Below are positions 9,930-21,595 of a DNA stretch of 64,000 bases, in pieces. The position numbers and the translations under genes were made by a program. Numbering within the stretch: position 1 is the stretch's first letter; each line of letters opens with the position of its first letter. The notes below the pieces were generated by a model. It was not told where the DNA came from. It ran no database searches and saw only the letters and a program-made list of their open reading frames with translations. The stretch is from Laguncularia racemosa. Taxonomy: Eukaryota > Streptophyta > Magnoliopsida > Myrtales > Combretaceae. The stretch lies in NCBI GenBank assembly GCA_037954665.1, contig JBBMOL010000008.1:10571559-10635558 (forward strand), given 5' to 3'.

Positions 9930-12813
9930 AAAAACATAAATCAGCACCGAACACCAACCAAGTCCAAGTAATGCTTAAACTTAGCTATAGAAAGTAACTT
10001 AGTCATCATATCAACGGGATTATCATGAGTGCTGACTTTACTGACAGCAATATCACCACGAAAAACAACATCTTGCATAAAGTGATATCAAAAATCGATA
10101 TGCTTTGTCCTCTCATGGAACATTTAATCCTTTGTAAGAAAAATTACACTTTGACTATCACAATAGACTATAGTAGTCTTCAAGTTATCATTGAGTTCAC
10201 CACATAATCCTTTTAAACAAATAACTTCTTTACAAGCCTCGGTAATAGCCATATACTCTGCTTCAATAGTAGACAATGTAACTATAGCTTGCAAAGTCAC
10301 TTTCCAACTAATAGCACAACCACCAATGGTAAAGATATACCCTATAAGAGATCTTTTTTTATCTAATTCTCCGGTGAAATCAGAATCAACATATCTAATG
10401 ACTCTATCTTTAGTTTTACCAAATTGTTAACAAACATCAGTAGTACCTCTTAAGTATCTAAAAATCCACTAAACTCCACTAAACTACTTTCCAATGTTCC
10501 TTACCAGGATCTGCCATGTATCTACTGACTACATTGACTGCATATGACAAATTTGGACAAGAACAAACCATAGCATACATAAAGGATCTCACTACATTAA
10601 AATATGGAACTCATGACATATAGTTAACCTCTTTATTTGATTATGGAGACGAAATAGATGAAAGTCTGAAATGGGCTACTAAAGGACTACAAACAAGTTT
10701 AGCACTCTACATATTAAACTTGTTAAGAACTTTCTCAATGTACCCCTTTTGACTTAGATACAATTTACTTGCTTTTCTTTCTCTTATAATCTCCATCCTA
10801 AAGATCTTCTTTGCTGCTCTTAAGTCTTTCATCTCAAACTCTTTACTTAATTGAGCTTTAATCTTTCTAATCTCCCATCTATTCTTGGCTGCTATCAGCA
10901 TATCATCAATGTACAAGAGCAAGTACACAAATGACCCATCACTACACTTCTTGAAATAAACATAACTATCAAAACTACTCCTCTTGAAATCATGAGTAGT
11001 CATAAATTAGTTAAACCTCTTGTACCATTGTTTGGGTGACTGCTTTAGGCCATAAAGAGACTTTTTTAACAAGCAAACATAGTACTCTTTACCTGAAACT
11101 ACAAAACCGTCTAGTTGTTGCATGTAGATGTCTTCCTCAAGTTCTCCTTGTAAGAAAGTTGTCTTCATATCTAACTGCTCGAGCTCTAAATCATGTATCA
11201 TCACAATACCAAACAAAGCTTGAATCGAACTATGCTTTACAAATGGAGAAAACACATCTATAAAGTCTACACTTTAAACCTGACTATAGCCTTTTGCAAC
11301 TAGTCTTACTTTATATTTAGGTTCTTCAACTTTTGGTGTTCCTTCTTTCTTCTTGAACACCACTCACAACCAATAATCTTCTTACCCTTAGGATGTTTCA
11401 CTAAATTCCATGCATCATTCTTATGAAGTGATTCCATCTCCTCCTGCATAGTAATCATCCACTTATTAGAATCATTACAACTAATTTCCTCTGAGTAAGT
11501 AAAGGGCTCTATATTGGAATCAATGTCTTTTGCTACATTTAAAGCATAAGCAACAAGATCAGCCTTAGCATATCTCAGTGGAGGCCTAACTTCTCTCTTA
11601 GGTCTATCTCTAGCAATGGAATACTATTGCTGCAGTGGTAGTGTAGAAACAATACCACTCTGCAATTGTAGTCTAGGCTGAGAAGTAAGCCGTGATGTAG
11701 AATTTGAATCAATCTTAACCTCCACTTGCATGCTTGATTTCTATTGGCTTTATCAAATGAAGTGCTAAGAGGTGAGTTATGTAACATAACAATTTCATCA
11801 AAAATAACATCTCTACTAACTATAACTTTCTTCAATTCTAGATACCACAACTTATATCCCTTAACTCCAAACTTATAATGAAGGAATATACACTTTACAA
11901 ACCTAATCTCTAGTTTTCCGCTATTAACATGAGCATATATAGGACATCCAAAAATCTTTAAATTTAAATAATCAACATGAGCACCAAACCATACTTCTTG
12001 TGGAGTCTTTTTCTTTATAGTAGTTAATGGAGATCTATTAATAAAAAAAAAAAAAAACATGTTGTAGAAGTTGCTTTAACCCAAAACGACTTCAATAGAT
12101 AAGAATTTGAAAGCATACATCTAACTTTCTCCAGAATAGTTCTATTCTTACTTTTTACCACATCGTTCTGTTGCGGAGTACTGGAAACTGTTAAGTGCCT
12201 TATAATTCCTCTTAACTTGCACAGAACATTAAATTTATTTGAATAGAGCTCCAAACCATTATCAGTGCAAAGACATTTTACCTACTTCCCTATCTGTTTC
12301 TCAATCATTGTCTTCCATTCTTTACATGTGGTCAGTACAGTATTCTTTTGTTTCAGAAAGAATACCCAAACTCCTTTAGAGAAATCATCAATGATTTTCA
12401 GCATGAAATTAGCATCTCCACTAGAAGGCACTCTAGATGGCCCCCAAAGGTCAGAATGTATATAATCTAGTGTGCCTTTTATGTTATGAGTATTTGTGGT
12501 GAATCTGACTCTCTACTAAGTTCAGTCATACCATTTTCACTCATATACCCCAAGCGCATGTGCCAGAGTCTAGTAACATCATTATCTAACAAGGAAGAAG
12601 AAGGTACAACTACATCACCTGTAACTATAGAACCTTGCAAAACATACAAATTTGCATTCTTTTTCTACCCTTTCGTCACCACAAGTGAACCCTTACTAAT
12701 CTTTAAAAATCCAACTTCACCAATATGAGATCAAATTTCTTTTCAATTCAGGCACGTGTCTCACATCAATAAGTGTCCTGATAACACCATCAAACATTTT
12801 AATTTTCATTGTA
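9930..12813 (-). pseudogene. copia element B pol: integrase, reverse transcriptase, RNase H
   Basis: Reading leftwards from 12813: a Leu-Trp-His-Met-Arg-Leu pre-integrase motif (about 12560), an apparent deletion near 12485 that removes the zinc-binding part of integrase, LWGPSR, and the integrase core with TDNG (about 12250) and STPQQN (about 12180). The INT tail with KIFGCP follows (about 11950). RT follows with QLDMKTTFLQGELEEDIYMQ (11170-11110), KKSLYGLKQSP (about 11060), a stop at 11004-11006 and YIDDMLIAAK (about 10900). RNase H carries YVDSDFTGELDK (about 10390), EAEYMAIT and the tail near 10000. Conserved spacing makes the identity firm; stops make it non-functional. Confidence 0.8.
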
Positions 12814-12821
12814 CCAATACC

Positions 12822-15032
12822 TAGGGATGTTAGTGGGACGGGTTTAAGCCAGGTTCAACAATCTCGTTACCTATCATATTATCCTATAGAGATTCCCAAA
12901 CCCATCTCAAATCTTATAGGGTTTTTTTATGAAATATCCGCTACTCATTCCAAACCCTACAGGGTTCTAATAAGCAACCCAAAACCCGTCTCAAACCCAT
13001 TGGAATTTAAAAAAAAAAATCTATTATTAGTTTAAAATCTTTACTTATTCATTATGATTATTTTTGTAAAATATAGCTTGTGTTTTTGGAAATAAATAAT
13101 ATTTACAGTTTCAACATATCTAATCATATGTATTTTAATATTATTCAAAAGTCTACATGTTAGTAAATAAAGTTGTCAACATAAAAACATTTTTAATTAT
13201 AATAATATAAAAATTATTGAATCAGTCATACAACTTAATAAATAACACAAAGAAATAAAATGTAGTTAACATTTCTAACATACTTAGGTTATAATTAGGT
13301 GTGACTTCAAAGCAAGATACAATTCTCCAAAGCATCTAATCTACAAGTTTATATCAAGGCAGAAATTATGATTTTCATTTCCACACACAAAAGCAACTTG
13401 CGCAGCATGAAATTGGAATCGCCAATCTCCATTTAGGTAGTGCAGCAACCTATAACCAAGACATCACATATATATCTAATGGAATCGCCAACAGTCTTAT
13501 TAGTTCTCTAACTTAAACCAATAGCCATTTATGTCTAATGAACATAAACATCATTATGCCATTTTATTGAATACTTTGCAAACTACAACCAAGACATCAC
13601 ATATAATAGAAACTACAAGCATAATCCTTCTTTGTGTCCAGTAATTAACCTATTTGAAAAATCATGGCTTTCTGTTTGCTACTTCAACCATAGCTCTTAT
13701 GAATTTCTAGTGTTAAAATTCAAGGCTACCAATGGAAGCCCAAGTTAGAACAAAGATCGAAAAAAAAAAAAAAACTCTGAACTAAACTGGGAGAGTGAGA
13801 GTGAGATCTAACCTTAACACGACTGAGGGACGAGAGACACTAAACGATGACGAAGATGACTGATACGTTTAGGATGACGATCGAGATGACCGAGATGATG
13901 ACCATGAGACGAGAGATGAGCCGGTCGACTAGAGACAAGAGATGCAAGACTTGAACTGCTAATGATGACGAGAGACAATAGTTGATAGAGATAGAGTGTT
14001 GAGTGTAGACGACAAGCAAGTGATGACAACTTGCATAGGAGGACGAGGTCACAACTCATGAAGGACAATGGGGGTTTTAATGTTGCAGGTTTCCTTTTGA
14101 TTTGTTTTTCAGCTGCTTTGGAGGTCTTGGAGTTTGTTTGGATAAGAGAGAAGTGAAATGTGGAAATAGAGATTTGTGTACATTTGAAGGAGTTATGTAT
14201 GTTTGAAGATCAATACATTCATTTAACATGGTCATGTTGATTTTGAAGAAGAATCAGAAAGATACATGAGGAAATAATACGACCATGTTAGTAGTGTGTA
14301 ACTCTCGGAGCAATTAAAGCTAAACATTACAAGTTAACATGATCATGTTGAATTAATACAACATGACTATGTTGGGGCCGTGTTGGCCATATCTTCCCAA
14401 GATTTAGATAAGCTCAATAGATTTAAGTTAAACACTACCTAAACATGATCGTGTTGAAGGGTCATGTTGGATTCGACAGTTGCGCACTATAAATAGGTAG
14501 ACATAAAACCAAAAGATTTATAAAAGGGTTTTTTCTTTCTATTATGAGTTGTTTTGATTCTATTGTTAGATTTTATCTCATAATGTTAACTTAATTTCTT
14601 TTAGTATCTAGATTTGTGGAATCCTAGAATTATTATGTAATCTTATTTCAGTTATTATTCAATGGATTCTTTAGATTCTTGATTCAATTATGCATGTTAT
14701 TTATTATATAAAATTGGTATTTCTAGAGTATCAATTTTAATTATTGATATTATGCAAGTAGATTGAGAAATTACCTATATAATTTGATCTAATGTAATTG
14801 ACTAAATTATAACAATTAACTAAATTATAATATATATATATTAACGGGTTTGAGTTCCTAATGGGTTTAATATTTATCCCATTACCTGTCCTAAACCTAT
14901 AGTTTTTTTTTTAAAACAAAAAAACCCTTAACCCTTCCCAAACCTTGTAGGGTAGTACCCTATAGGGTTTAGGGTTTTTAGCGAGATAGGTGGGTCGGGA
15001 ACTCGACAATACCCGCCTCGCTTACATCCCTA
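12822..15032. mobile_element. non-autonomous hAT element, TSD CCAATACC
   Basis: The ends are inverted: TAGGGATGTTAGTGGGACGGG on the left and the complement of TAGGGATGTAAGCGAGGCGGG on the right. The 8-bp CCAATACC occurs at 12814-12821 and 15033-15040, the length expected for hAT insertions. Removing it rejoins element B's pol frame (GIG on both sides). Subterminal regions repeat 'aaaccc/gggttt' phrases in opposite orientation. No transposase is present; short frames around 13814-14068 are serine-rich low-complexity sequence. Positions 14200-14830 look like retrotransposon LTR sequence. Confidence 0.8.
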
Positions 15033-15040
15033 CCAATACC

Positions 15041-15433
15041 TGTAACCTTGCAAGAAGCATTATTTCCCATTAAGACAACGCCTTTAGATACTATTTCATA
15101 TGTTGAAAACCAGTCCCGATTGGGACACATATGAAAAGTGCAACCAAAATCAAGAATCCATCCCTAACTTATTTTAGAATTATCATCAAAAGCAACAAGG
15201 AGTTCTCCACCACTATAATCTTTAGCTACATCAGCTTCATTGGAATTTTCTAGTTGTTTTATATTTTGATTCACAGTGGCTCTTTTGTTCTTATTGTGTA
15301 ATTTATAACACTTAGACTTGATGTGTCCTTTCTTCTTACAATACCTCCAGATTTTATCTTTATTTACAAACTTCGATCTACCCCTTGAATTACCACTAAA
15401 ATTCTATTCTTGACTCCTACCACGAATAACTAA
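15041..15433 (-). pseudogene. copia element B, zinc knuckle and protease segment
   Basis: On the minus strand a nucleocapsid knuckle reads W-x2-C-x4-H-x4-C (about 15360-15315); the first Cys of the CCHC has become Trp. Further on, WILDFGCTFHMC (about 15170-15135) is the aspartic protease, with the catalytic triplet Asp-Ser-Gly changed to Asp-Phe-Gly. The segment is bounded by the CACTA insertion on the right and the hAT insertion on the left. Confidence 0.7.
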
Positions 15434-15719
15434 CACTACAAGAATTTTTACCTTTAATAACGTTTGCAAATTTCGTAAACATCACTAATTACTAGAAATT
15501 TTAGTAGCGTCTAATAAACATCACAAAAGGATTATTATTAGTAAAGTTTATAACCAAAGTTAAAAGATAAAAATATACAAATTCATTTGTGATGTTTTTT
15601 AAAGATAAATTTACTAAAAAATCATTTTTAAAAAAAAAAAAACAGCCGACCAACTTAGCCTAATGCTAATTATCAAGTTGTGACTTGGGAGTAAGAAAAA
15701 AACCCTAATCATTACATCT

Positions 15720-17820
15720 ATCTCTCTGCCTTGCCATGTTCTCCGCATCTCGCCTCTTACCTTTCTTCTTGTGTCTCACCTCTGTTCTCTCTCTCTCTCT
15801 CTCATGTCTTACCTCTCAACTCTATTATCTCATGTCTCTCTTGCATCTTGCCTTTCCCCCTCTATCTCTCTACCCCCTTTCTCTCCCTTACCTCTCAACT
15901 CGCACACCCCAAAAGCACAAAACCATGTGAGTGATAAGAACTGCCGACCAACCCAACTATGCCTTTGTCATCCTTCGCCTTGTCGCCAAACCTTCTATTG
16001 ATGATCAAATCTGCCAAGCTACCATCATCAATTTCATCTTCTTCTTCATCAAATCAAGTAAATTTTCCATCACTTCCTCTCTCTATTCTCTTTCCCCAAA
16101 TACACATTACGCACACCTTGGATTTTCACTTTTACACTCCAATTTTTCTCATAGTTTTATCGTTTTGTTCTGATTTTGACTCTTCTTTTGAATCTTTTGA
16201 ATGTGACTCATTCATCGGATTCCCTTTATGTTAGATCGATTAGATCTGTTGATTTCATCATAAATGAATTTAGCTGATCCTTTGATTTTAATGTTTCATT
16301 CCACTTACATCGTTGTGGAAGCTTTGATTTAGCTTTAACATGTAGGAAATCGTGTGAAATGATTGCATCTTTCAATTCCATGATTTGATTTTCTATGTGT
16401 TTACTGAGCAAAGTTAATTTAGTTGATCTTTTGGTTTTCGAGCTTGTAGCTATTATATATCAGATGTTTGATTTGGTTATATTGTCATTAAAAGATGTGC
16501 TTTAGCTCTAATATGCTTACTAGTGTCCAAAGATCGTGTAAAATGAAAGTGATTCCAAAGATTTGATTCGATTATGGATATTTTTATCAACTTTCTGGAT
16601 TTAACTAATCTTGAGGTCTTGTAATTGTTTTGATGTGGTGATGTTTCTATCAAAACTTTGACTCTGTTATCATGTTCTTTATAGCTTCAAAAATCATGTA
16701 AAATGAATGTGATTCTTTAGTTACAAGATGCAATTTCTTCAGTTTTATAGTTTAATGCTCTATAGGATATTTGATTTGTGTTGTCATTGTTGAAGTTATG
16801 GCTTGTCCTTAACGTTTTTATTATTGTTCAGAAATCATGCCAAATCAAATGAATGCAATCACTTAGTTATATGGTAGTGGTGTTGGTGTTCTATTAGATC
16901 CTTTGGCTTTATAGGTGATCACTACCAAATATTTGAGTTGACTATAACATTGCAAAAGCTTTAATAAGGTGTTGACATGCTTATTAGAGTTGGAAAAATC
17001 ATGACTCATTTTTGTGATGGTTCTTAATGTTCTTTTAGATTCTTGGTTCTGGATTTTGTGGCTTGTATCAGATGTTTATGTGGTTATTTGATATATCAAT
17101 GGTGGAGCTTGATTTAATTTTCTTTTTTCCCATAAAAACTTGATTTGAATTTAGTATGCTTATTCATGTTAGGAATTCATGTAACATGGTTATAATTGTT
17201 TGATGACATTGTCCTTTGTGTTCTTTTAGATCATTTGGTTTTGAAGTTTTCAGCTTTGTATAAGATGTTTAATTGGTCATGTCGTTGTTAAAGCTTTGAT
17301 TGGCAATGTTATATTTGTTAGTGTACGGAAATCACGTACAATGATTATAATCTTCATATATGCAATAATGCTTAATTTTTTTATTTTTTTTGCATGTTTG
17401 ATGCTTACTATTTTTGCAACACATAATGCTTATATAAGTTTGTTCTTATGCAATTTAAAGGAATACAAACATGCTTATGAGCTTTAATCTGGTTTTCGAT
17501 AAACTTTTTGCGTAACCTATGATCGAATGAAAACTTAAAGCATGAATGTTGTCTCTTAATTATCTAATCATTTGATTTTACTTGGTGTTTTATAGGTTAA
17601 GAGAGTCAGATGATGTGGGGCTTTCATTTGCAAAGCTTTTTAGCCGGCTTTTTGCCAAAAAAGAGCTGCGCATTTTGATGGTAGGTCTAGATGCTACTGG
17701 TAAGACCACAATCTTGTATAAGCTCAAGCTTAGAGAAATTGTCACCACTATTCCCACCATTGGTATATCATCTCTCCAGTATAATTACCACCAAGTATTG
17801 TTATATTATTATCCTTAATT
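15720..17820 (+). pseudogene. captured 5' part of an ADP-ribosylation factor (ARF1-type) gene
   Basis: The coding exon at 17596-17762 reads GLSFAKLFSRLFAKKELRI, LMVGLDATGKTTILY and KLKLREIVTTIPTIG. This is the ARF N-terminus: myristoylation-site region, P-loop GxxxxGKT and switch I start. It ends at GT (17763) where plant ARF genes splice. The initiator is GTG instead of ATG. Upstream, a CT-rich leader (15720-16060) and about 1.5 kb of AT-rich sequence up to an AG at 17595 fit a 5' UTR exon and its intron. Later ARF exons are absent. ARF proteins drive COPI coat assembly on Golgi membranes; this fragment cannot make one. Confidence 0.75.
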
Positions 17821-19499
17821 ATGCTTAGTGATGATGTTATGCCTAGATAATTTGGTTCAATATGTATATATATATGTATGTATGTATGAATGTATGTATA
17901 TTGCTATTGTTAACACTGTAATCTTATCTAACTTACATTGAGAATACCCATCTATTCATTTAAAGCATTATTTTACGTTAATACATTAAACTACAGTCAT
18001 ATTGATTATGTAGTTCATTTGGTTACAATCCTGAACATACTTTTGGTGAAAACTTCGTTCTTCAAAGTGTTGTTATACTTACGTTTTAGGTGTTATGTCT
18101 AGTGTGCATTAATCTGTTGACATGAAATCATATACCAGTATACCTCATTGATTTCTTCGTGGTTAGGTAAAAAATCTAGCTACCTCTTAGAATTTTAACT
18201 AGTGATTAAATCGACATTAAAATCTATTGTCATCTATATCTTACTATGTTCCAATGTTGCTTCTTTTTTTTCCTTTAGTGAAGTTGTTATTGCTTTGAGA
18301 TAGTTGGGGACAATCTAGTTAAGATGTCATAAAGATGAGTCCAATGGTTTAGGAAAACTTTGTTGATGGCTATGAAACTAAGAGTGGTAACTTACCGTAT
18401 ATCTAGTGAAAAATTCATACCTATCCTAAAAGTTGTTAGTCAGCTTCAACCTCAGCAAAGAAGCACGTTTTAGAATGACACAATATATTCTTGTGGTAGA
18501 AGCAAGGTTCATTATGTACTTGCCTAAAGTTATAAAAAGGTGTTAATCTACAATTATATGTAGTCCTCTTTTTTTTTTTTTTTCATAGAAAGTCTTATTC
18601 TTGAACCTTGATTGTCTTGCTTTGCCTTTCATTACTAAGGATGTTTCTTTTTTGATTTGTCTTTCTATAGCAAGTATCTTTCTTATTTATAGAGGTGACT
18701 TTTTTTTAATTGATATGTTGTGTTTCATAGCATATTTGTAAAACTCTTCATTATTTGGTTTTAGAACCTGAGTCAACAAAGTGATATTGCTAATCTACTG
18801 GGGGGGTGGGGGGTTTAAGCCCATGAATGCACAATATGTATGCATTCCATTGTACTAGGAATTTAAGGAGCTCTTTTCCAAGACATTTTCAATAAAAGTA
18901 CTCTAAAACTATTAAAACACGTTGGTTTTTATATTGGTCTGTTCATTCTTTTCTCATTATTTAATATGGATAAGTGGAAGAGGCATCTAGTGTGGATGGC
19001 TCTCCACTCAAGACTCAAGGATCAAATATGAGAATGCTACAAATATCTATATCATTACTTTATATTGTTACATATTGCGCTAGTTGCCTCAAGAGTGCTT
19101 CTTGAAAACCTTATATGAAATTGTGGAAGACCGTATTGAAATTCTTGACCACGGAGCAAAAAGTGAGATGTTTAGTTTGAAGAATTAAAGAATTTACGGT
19201 GGGCTCAAGAAGATAAGGTACATCTTCTAATTTAGCTCAATTTAAAGCTCATTGTTTTCAATTTTTCTCCAAGGCTTATTTTATTTTTGGAATGGTGTCT
19301 TAGTTATTATGTTGTTTCACTGAGTTTTTTCTTCGTAAAGATTGAGTTAACTTACAATCCTATTATTCTAGATGATGTTGAAATTTCTATTATTTAAGAA
19401 GTAATGTCATTTGTAGTTGATGGAATCTTCTATTTTCCATGTATAGTACTATATCTCTCTTTTTCCATAAGATTAGTTTTTTACTAGATTTTTATCTTC

Positions 19500-19740
19500 T
19501 TGTAGTTGAATGGTGTATTTCAAGTTTTGCAAAGGTTTCTTCAAGACTTCTCATCTAATTCAGGTGAATTATTAAATGTTACAATCGTGTTTATTGCATT
19601 GTTATATTAATTAAGTTATCTTACACCTTTTATACATTTATGTGACAGGATCTCCAATCAATGGGGAGTTTATTATGCCTTCTAGAATTCCCCCTAATTG
19701 TCATGATGATAATGAAAGTGGCGAAGATGATAGCTTGTGA
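19500..19740 (+). pseudogene. unassigned two-exon-like coding stretch inside the CACTA element
   Basis: The frame reads FQVLQRFLQDFSSNSG to a possible GT donor at 19563. From a possible AG acceptor at 19649 it continues as SPINGEFIMPSR and ends with an acidic tail (DDNESGEDDSL) at a TGA near 19739. The acidic C-terminus and clean junctions look like the end of a real gene. I do not recognise the family; it may be part of the transposon's own coding region or a second captured fragment. Confidence 0.3.
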
Positions 19741-20149
19741 AAGGGAGTTTATTTTAGTTCTGACCTTTTTTAAGAGAGTGATGAAAGTAAGGAAGAAAGT
19801 AGTTTATGAAGGATGGTTTAGTTTGTTAGTGACTTTCTAATAGATGATAATTAGACTGAGCAATAGAATAACTAGTTTATGAATTACAGTTTATTATATG
19901 GTCACTTTTTTTAAGTTGATTATCAATTAGGGCAATAGTAGGCTATCGATAGAGAGTTTATTTTACTACTAAGTTTTATAAAGTTTGGATAATATTGTTT
20001 GGGATATGTTAATATCTACTTTTGTAAAGTGTAGTTGATGATGGAAGTGGACAATTATAAGCATATATCCAAATGTCCACTTTTTTCACCTTTATTATTT
20101 TATTGCATATTATTTTATTACAAGTTTAAGTTATTACATTTATAACAAT

Positions 20150-20590
20150 CATTTTTTGTGACGTTTAAACGTTACCAAAAACCTCTTAATCACACTTAAA
20201 CGTTACTAAATATTAGTTATTTGTGGCGTTTAAACGTTACAAAAACTACTTATTAGTAACGTTTAAATTTTTTTTTTTGTAACATTTAAACGTTACCAAT
20301 TTTTTACGTTTTGTGACGTTTAAACGTTACTAAAAAAATGAATTTTGGAAAAAAAATTTGACATTAAATTATTTACTTTTAATAATGTTCAAACGTTACT
20401 AAATATCACTTATTGGTGACATTTAAACGTTACTATTATTAGTTTATTTGTGACGTTTATAGTATTAGTGATGTTTACCTTTTAAACATCACCAAATACT
20501 TTTCGTAACAAACTTTTAGTAACGTCTATTTGTGACGTTTAATAAATGTCATTAAATGTCTTCTGTAACGTTTATAAATGTCACAAAACA
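20150..20590. repeat. subterminal repeat array of the CACTA element
   Basis: About eight to ten copies of a short motif close to GTTTAAACGTTAC, itself nearly palindromic, occur within 440 bp just inside the right terminus. Clusters of short subterminal motifs are a hallmark of CACTA elements, where they bind the TNPA-like protein. Confidence 0.7.
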
Positions 20591-20607
20591 TCAAAATTCT
20601 TATAGTA

Positions 20608-21204
20608 TATGCCCTCTACCTAAGGCCCGTATATAATCACAAGATGCTTCATCTTTTTAAAAGAACTTAAATCAACATAAACTTCATCAATAGTAAGAGT
20701 ATCATGACTATATAGAATAGTGTCTCTAAAGGTCAAATAAGAGAGAGGTAAAGAACACAATAAAATCAAACCTAAATCCTCTTCATCATACTTAACCTCT
20801 AAAGTTTACAAATTAGAAAAAAATTATTTAAAAATGGTTAAGTGATCTTCTAGAGACGCACCTTCTGCTAAATGATGAGAATATAATCACTGTTTCATAT
20901 GTAACTTGTTGGTTAAGCTTTTTGTCATACACAATTGCTCCAATTTTAACCATAATGCAGCAGCTATCTTCTCCTTCAACACATCCTATAATATTTGATT
21001 TGATAGGTGCAATTGAATTTAAGAAAGGGCTTTTCGATCCTTACGTTGTTTTTCCTCCAGTGACCATGATGAAGGCATTTTATCAAACCTTAACAGCACA
21101 TCATCTAAATCCATTTGTGCAAGAATTTCTCGCATCTTGATTTTCCATAACGAAAACCCAATGTTGCAATCCAACAGCAGAATATTGTATTTCACGGTTG
21201 CCAT
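20608..21204 (-). pseudogene. copia element B gag
   Basis: From an ATG at 21204 the minus strand reads MATVKYNILLLDCNIGFSLWK and KIKMREILAQMDLDDVLL, then EEKQRKDRKALSQIQLHLS. This is the N-terminal half of a copia gag, with a conserved Trp after the 'N-x-x-x-W' turn and a Lys/Arg-rich helix. It continues with CMTKSLTNKLHMKQ and an SSFKKMKHL segment before the CACTA junction at 20607. Internal stops occur after KLHMKQ. Confidence 0.75.
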
Positions 21205-21229
21205 TCTAGTGGATAAATCAAACTTAATT

Positions 21230-21240
21230 CTCTAATACTA
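21230..21240 (-). other. primer binding site of copia element B
   Basis: The minus-strand TAGTATTAGAG matches the usual TGGTATCAGAG with two transitions. It lies a few bases inside the right-hand (5') LTR, so it agrees with the minus-strand direction of the coding regions. Confidence 0.6.
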
Positions 21241-21243
21241 GTT

Positions 21244-21590
21244 TATTATAAGGAGATATGAAGAATAATGGCAATGGAAAAATAAAGCACATACATAGAT
21301 TTATGTGGAAAACCCTTTATGGGAAAAAACCATGAGAAGAGGAGAGAAAATTCACTATATGTTGAAGAAGCAATATAGAGTTTTTGAGAAAAATAGATAA
21401 TGCATCAACTCTAGAAACAAACCTTAAATCTATATGTATGTGTGTGATGTATGATGAAAAGGTGGATTTCCATGAAAGCCGGCTTAAGGCCAATAGCCTT
21501 TATTTCAAGGTAGGTTTCCATGTAAGTTAGCTCAAGGCTAGCAACTTACTTTTACCGAATTCAAGTCATCCTAAAGAAAAAACTCCAACA
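21244..21590 (-). repeat. 5' LTR of copia element B
   Basis: 347 bp. It starts TATTATAAGG on + (TG changed to TA) and ends CTCCAACA, followed by the target duplication AAATA. It carries the same landmarks in the same order as the left LTR (9479-9855), with point changes and a shorter TA/TG microsatellite. Confidence 0.85.
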
Positions 21591-21595
21591 AAATA

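Larger units (their letters stand above)
15434..20607. mobile_element. CACTA (En/Spm-type) DNA transposon carrying a gene fragment
   Basis: The left end is CACTACAAGAATTTTTA. The right end, reverse-complemented, is TACTATAAGAATTTTGA, the same terminus with G-to-A type changes. The 3-bp flanks are TAA and TAT, close to a CACTA target triplet. Dense subterminal repeats built on TTTAAACGTTAC fill 20150-20590, with weaker ones at 15450-15600. No recognisable transposase was found. Inside lie the 5' part of an ARF gene (15720-17820) and an unassigned exon-like stretch (about 19500-19740). It sits in gag/knuckle sequence of element B. Confidence 0.75.
9479..21590 (-). mobile_element. complete nested Ty1/copia element B, TSD AAATA
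   Basis: Two similar LTRs in the same orientation bound the element (9479-9855 and 21244-21590), and AAATA flanks it at 9474-9478 and 21591-21595. On the minus strand the order is 5' LTR, primer binding site, gag, zinc knuckle, protease, integrase, RT, RNase H, polypurine tract, 3' LTR, the standard Ty1/copia order. Without the hAT (12822-15032) and CACTA (15434-20607) insertions it would be about 4.7 kb, a normal copia size. It lies exactly in the RT of element A. Stops and an internal deletion in the pre-integrase region show it is inactive. Confidence 0.85.

Noticed and set aside
13814..14068. Two overlapping serine-rich minus-strand frames inside the hAT
   Set aside because: Repetitive GATGAC/GAGATG sequence; the non-autonomous hAT has no reason to encode them.
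15731..16234. Several overlapping Ser/Leu/Pro-rich frames
   Set aside because: They come from the CT-rich leader of the captured ARF gene, a typical 5' UTR composition, not coding sequence.
18270..18330. Possible second ARF exon (a 'gttggggacaa' phrase recalling the switch II region)
   Set aside because: Only a few bases match, no frame continues it, and the surrounding sequence is AT-rich with stops.
18800..18818. G-rich run as a possible G-quadruplex
   Set aside because: Only two G-runs (seven and six G) are present, too few for an intramolecular quadruplex by the usual rule.
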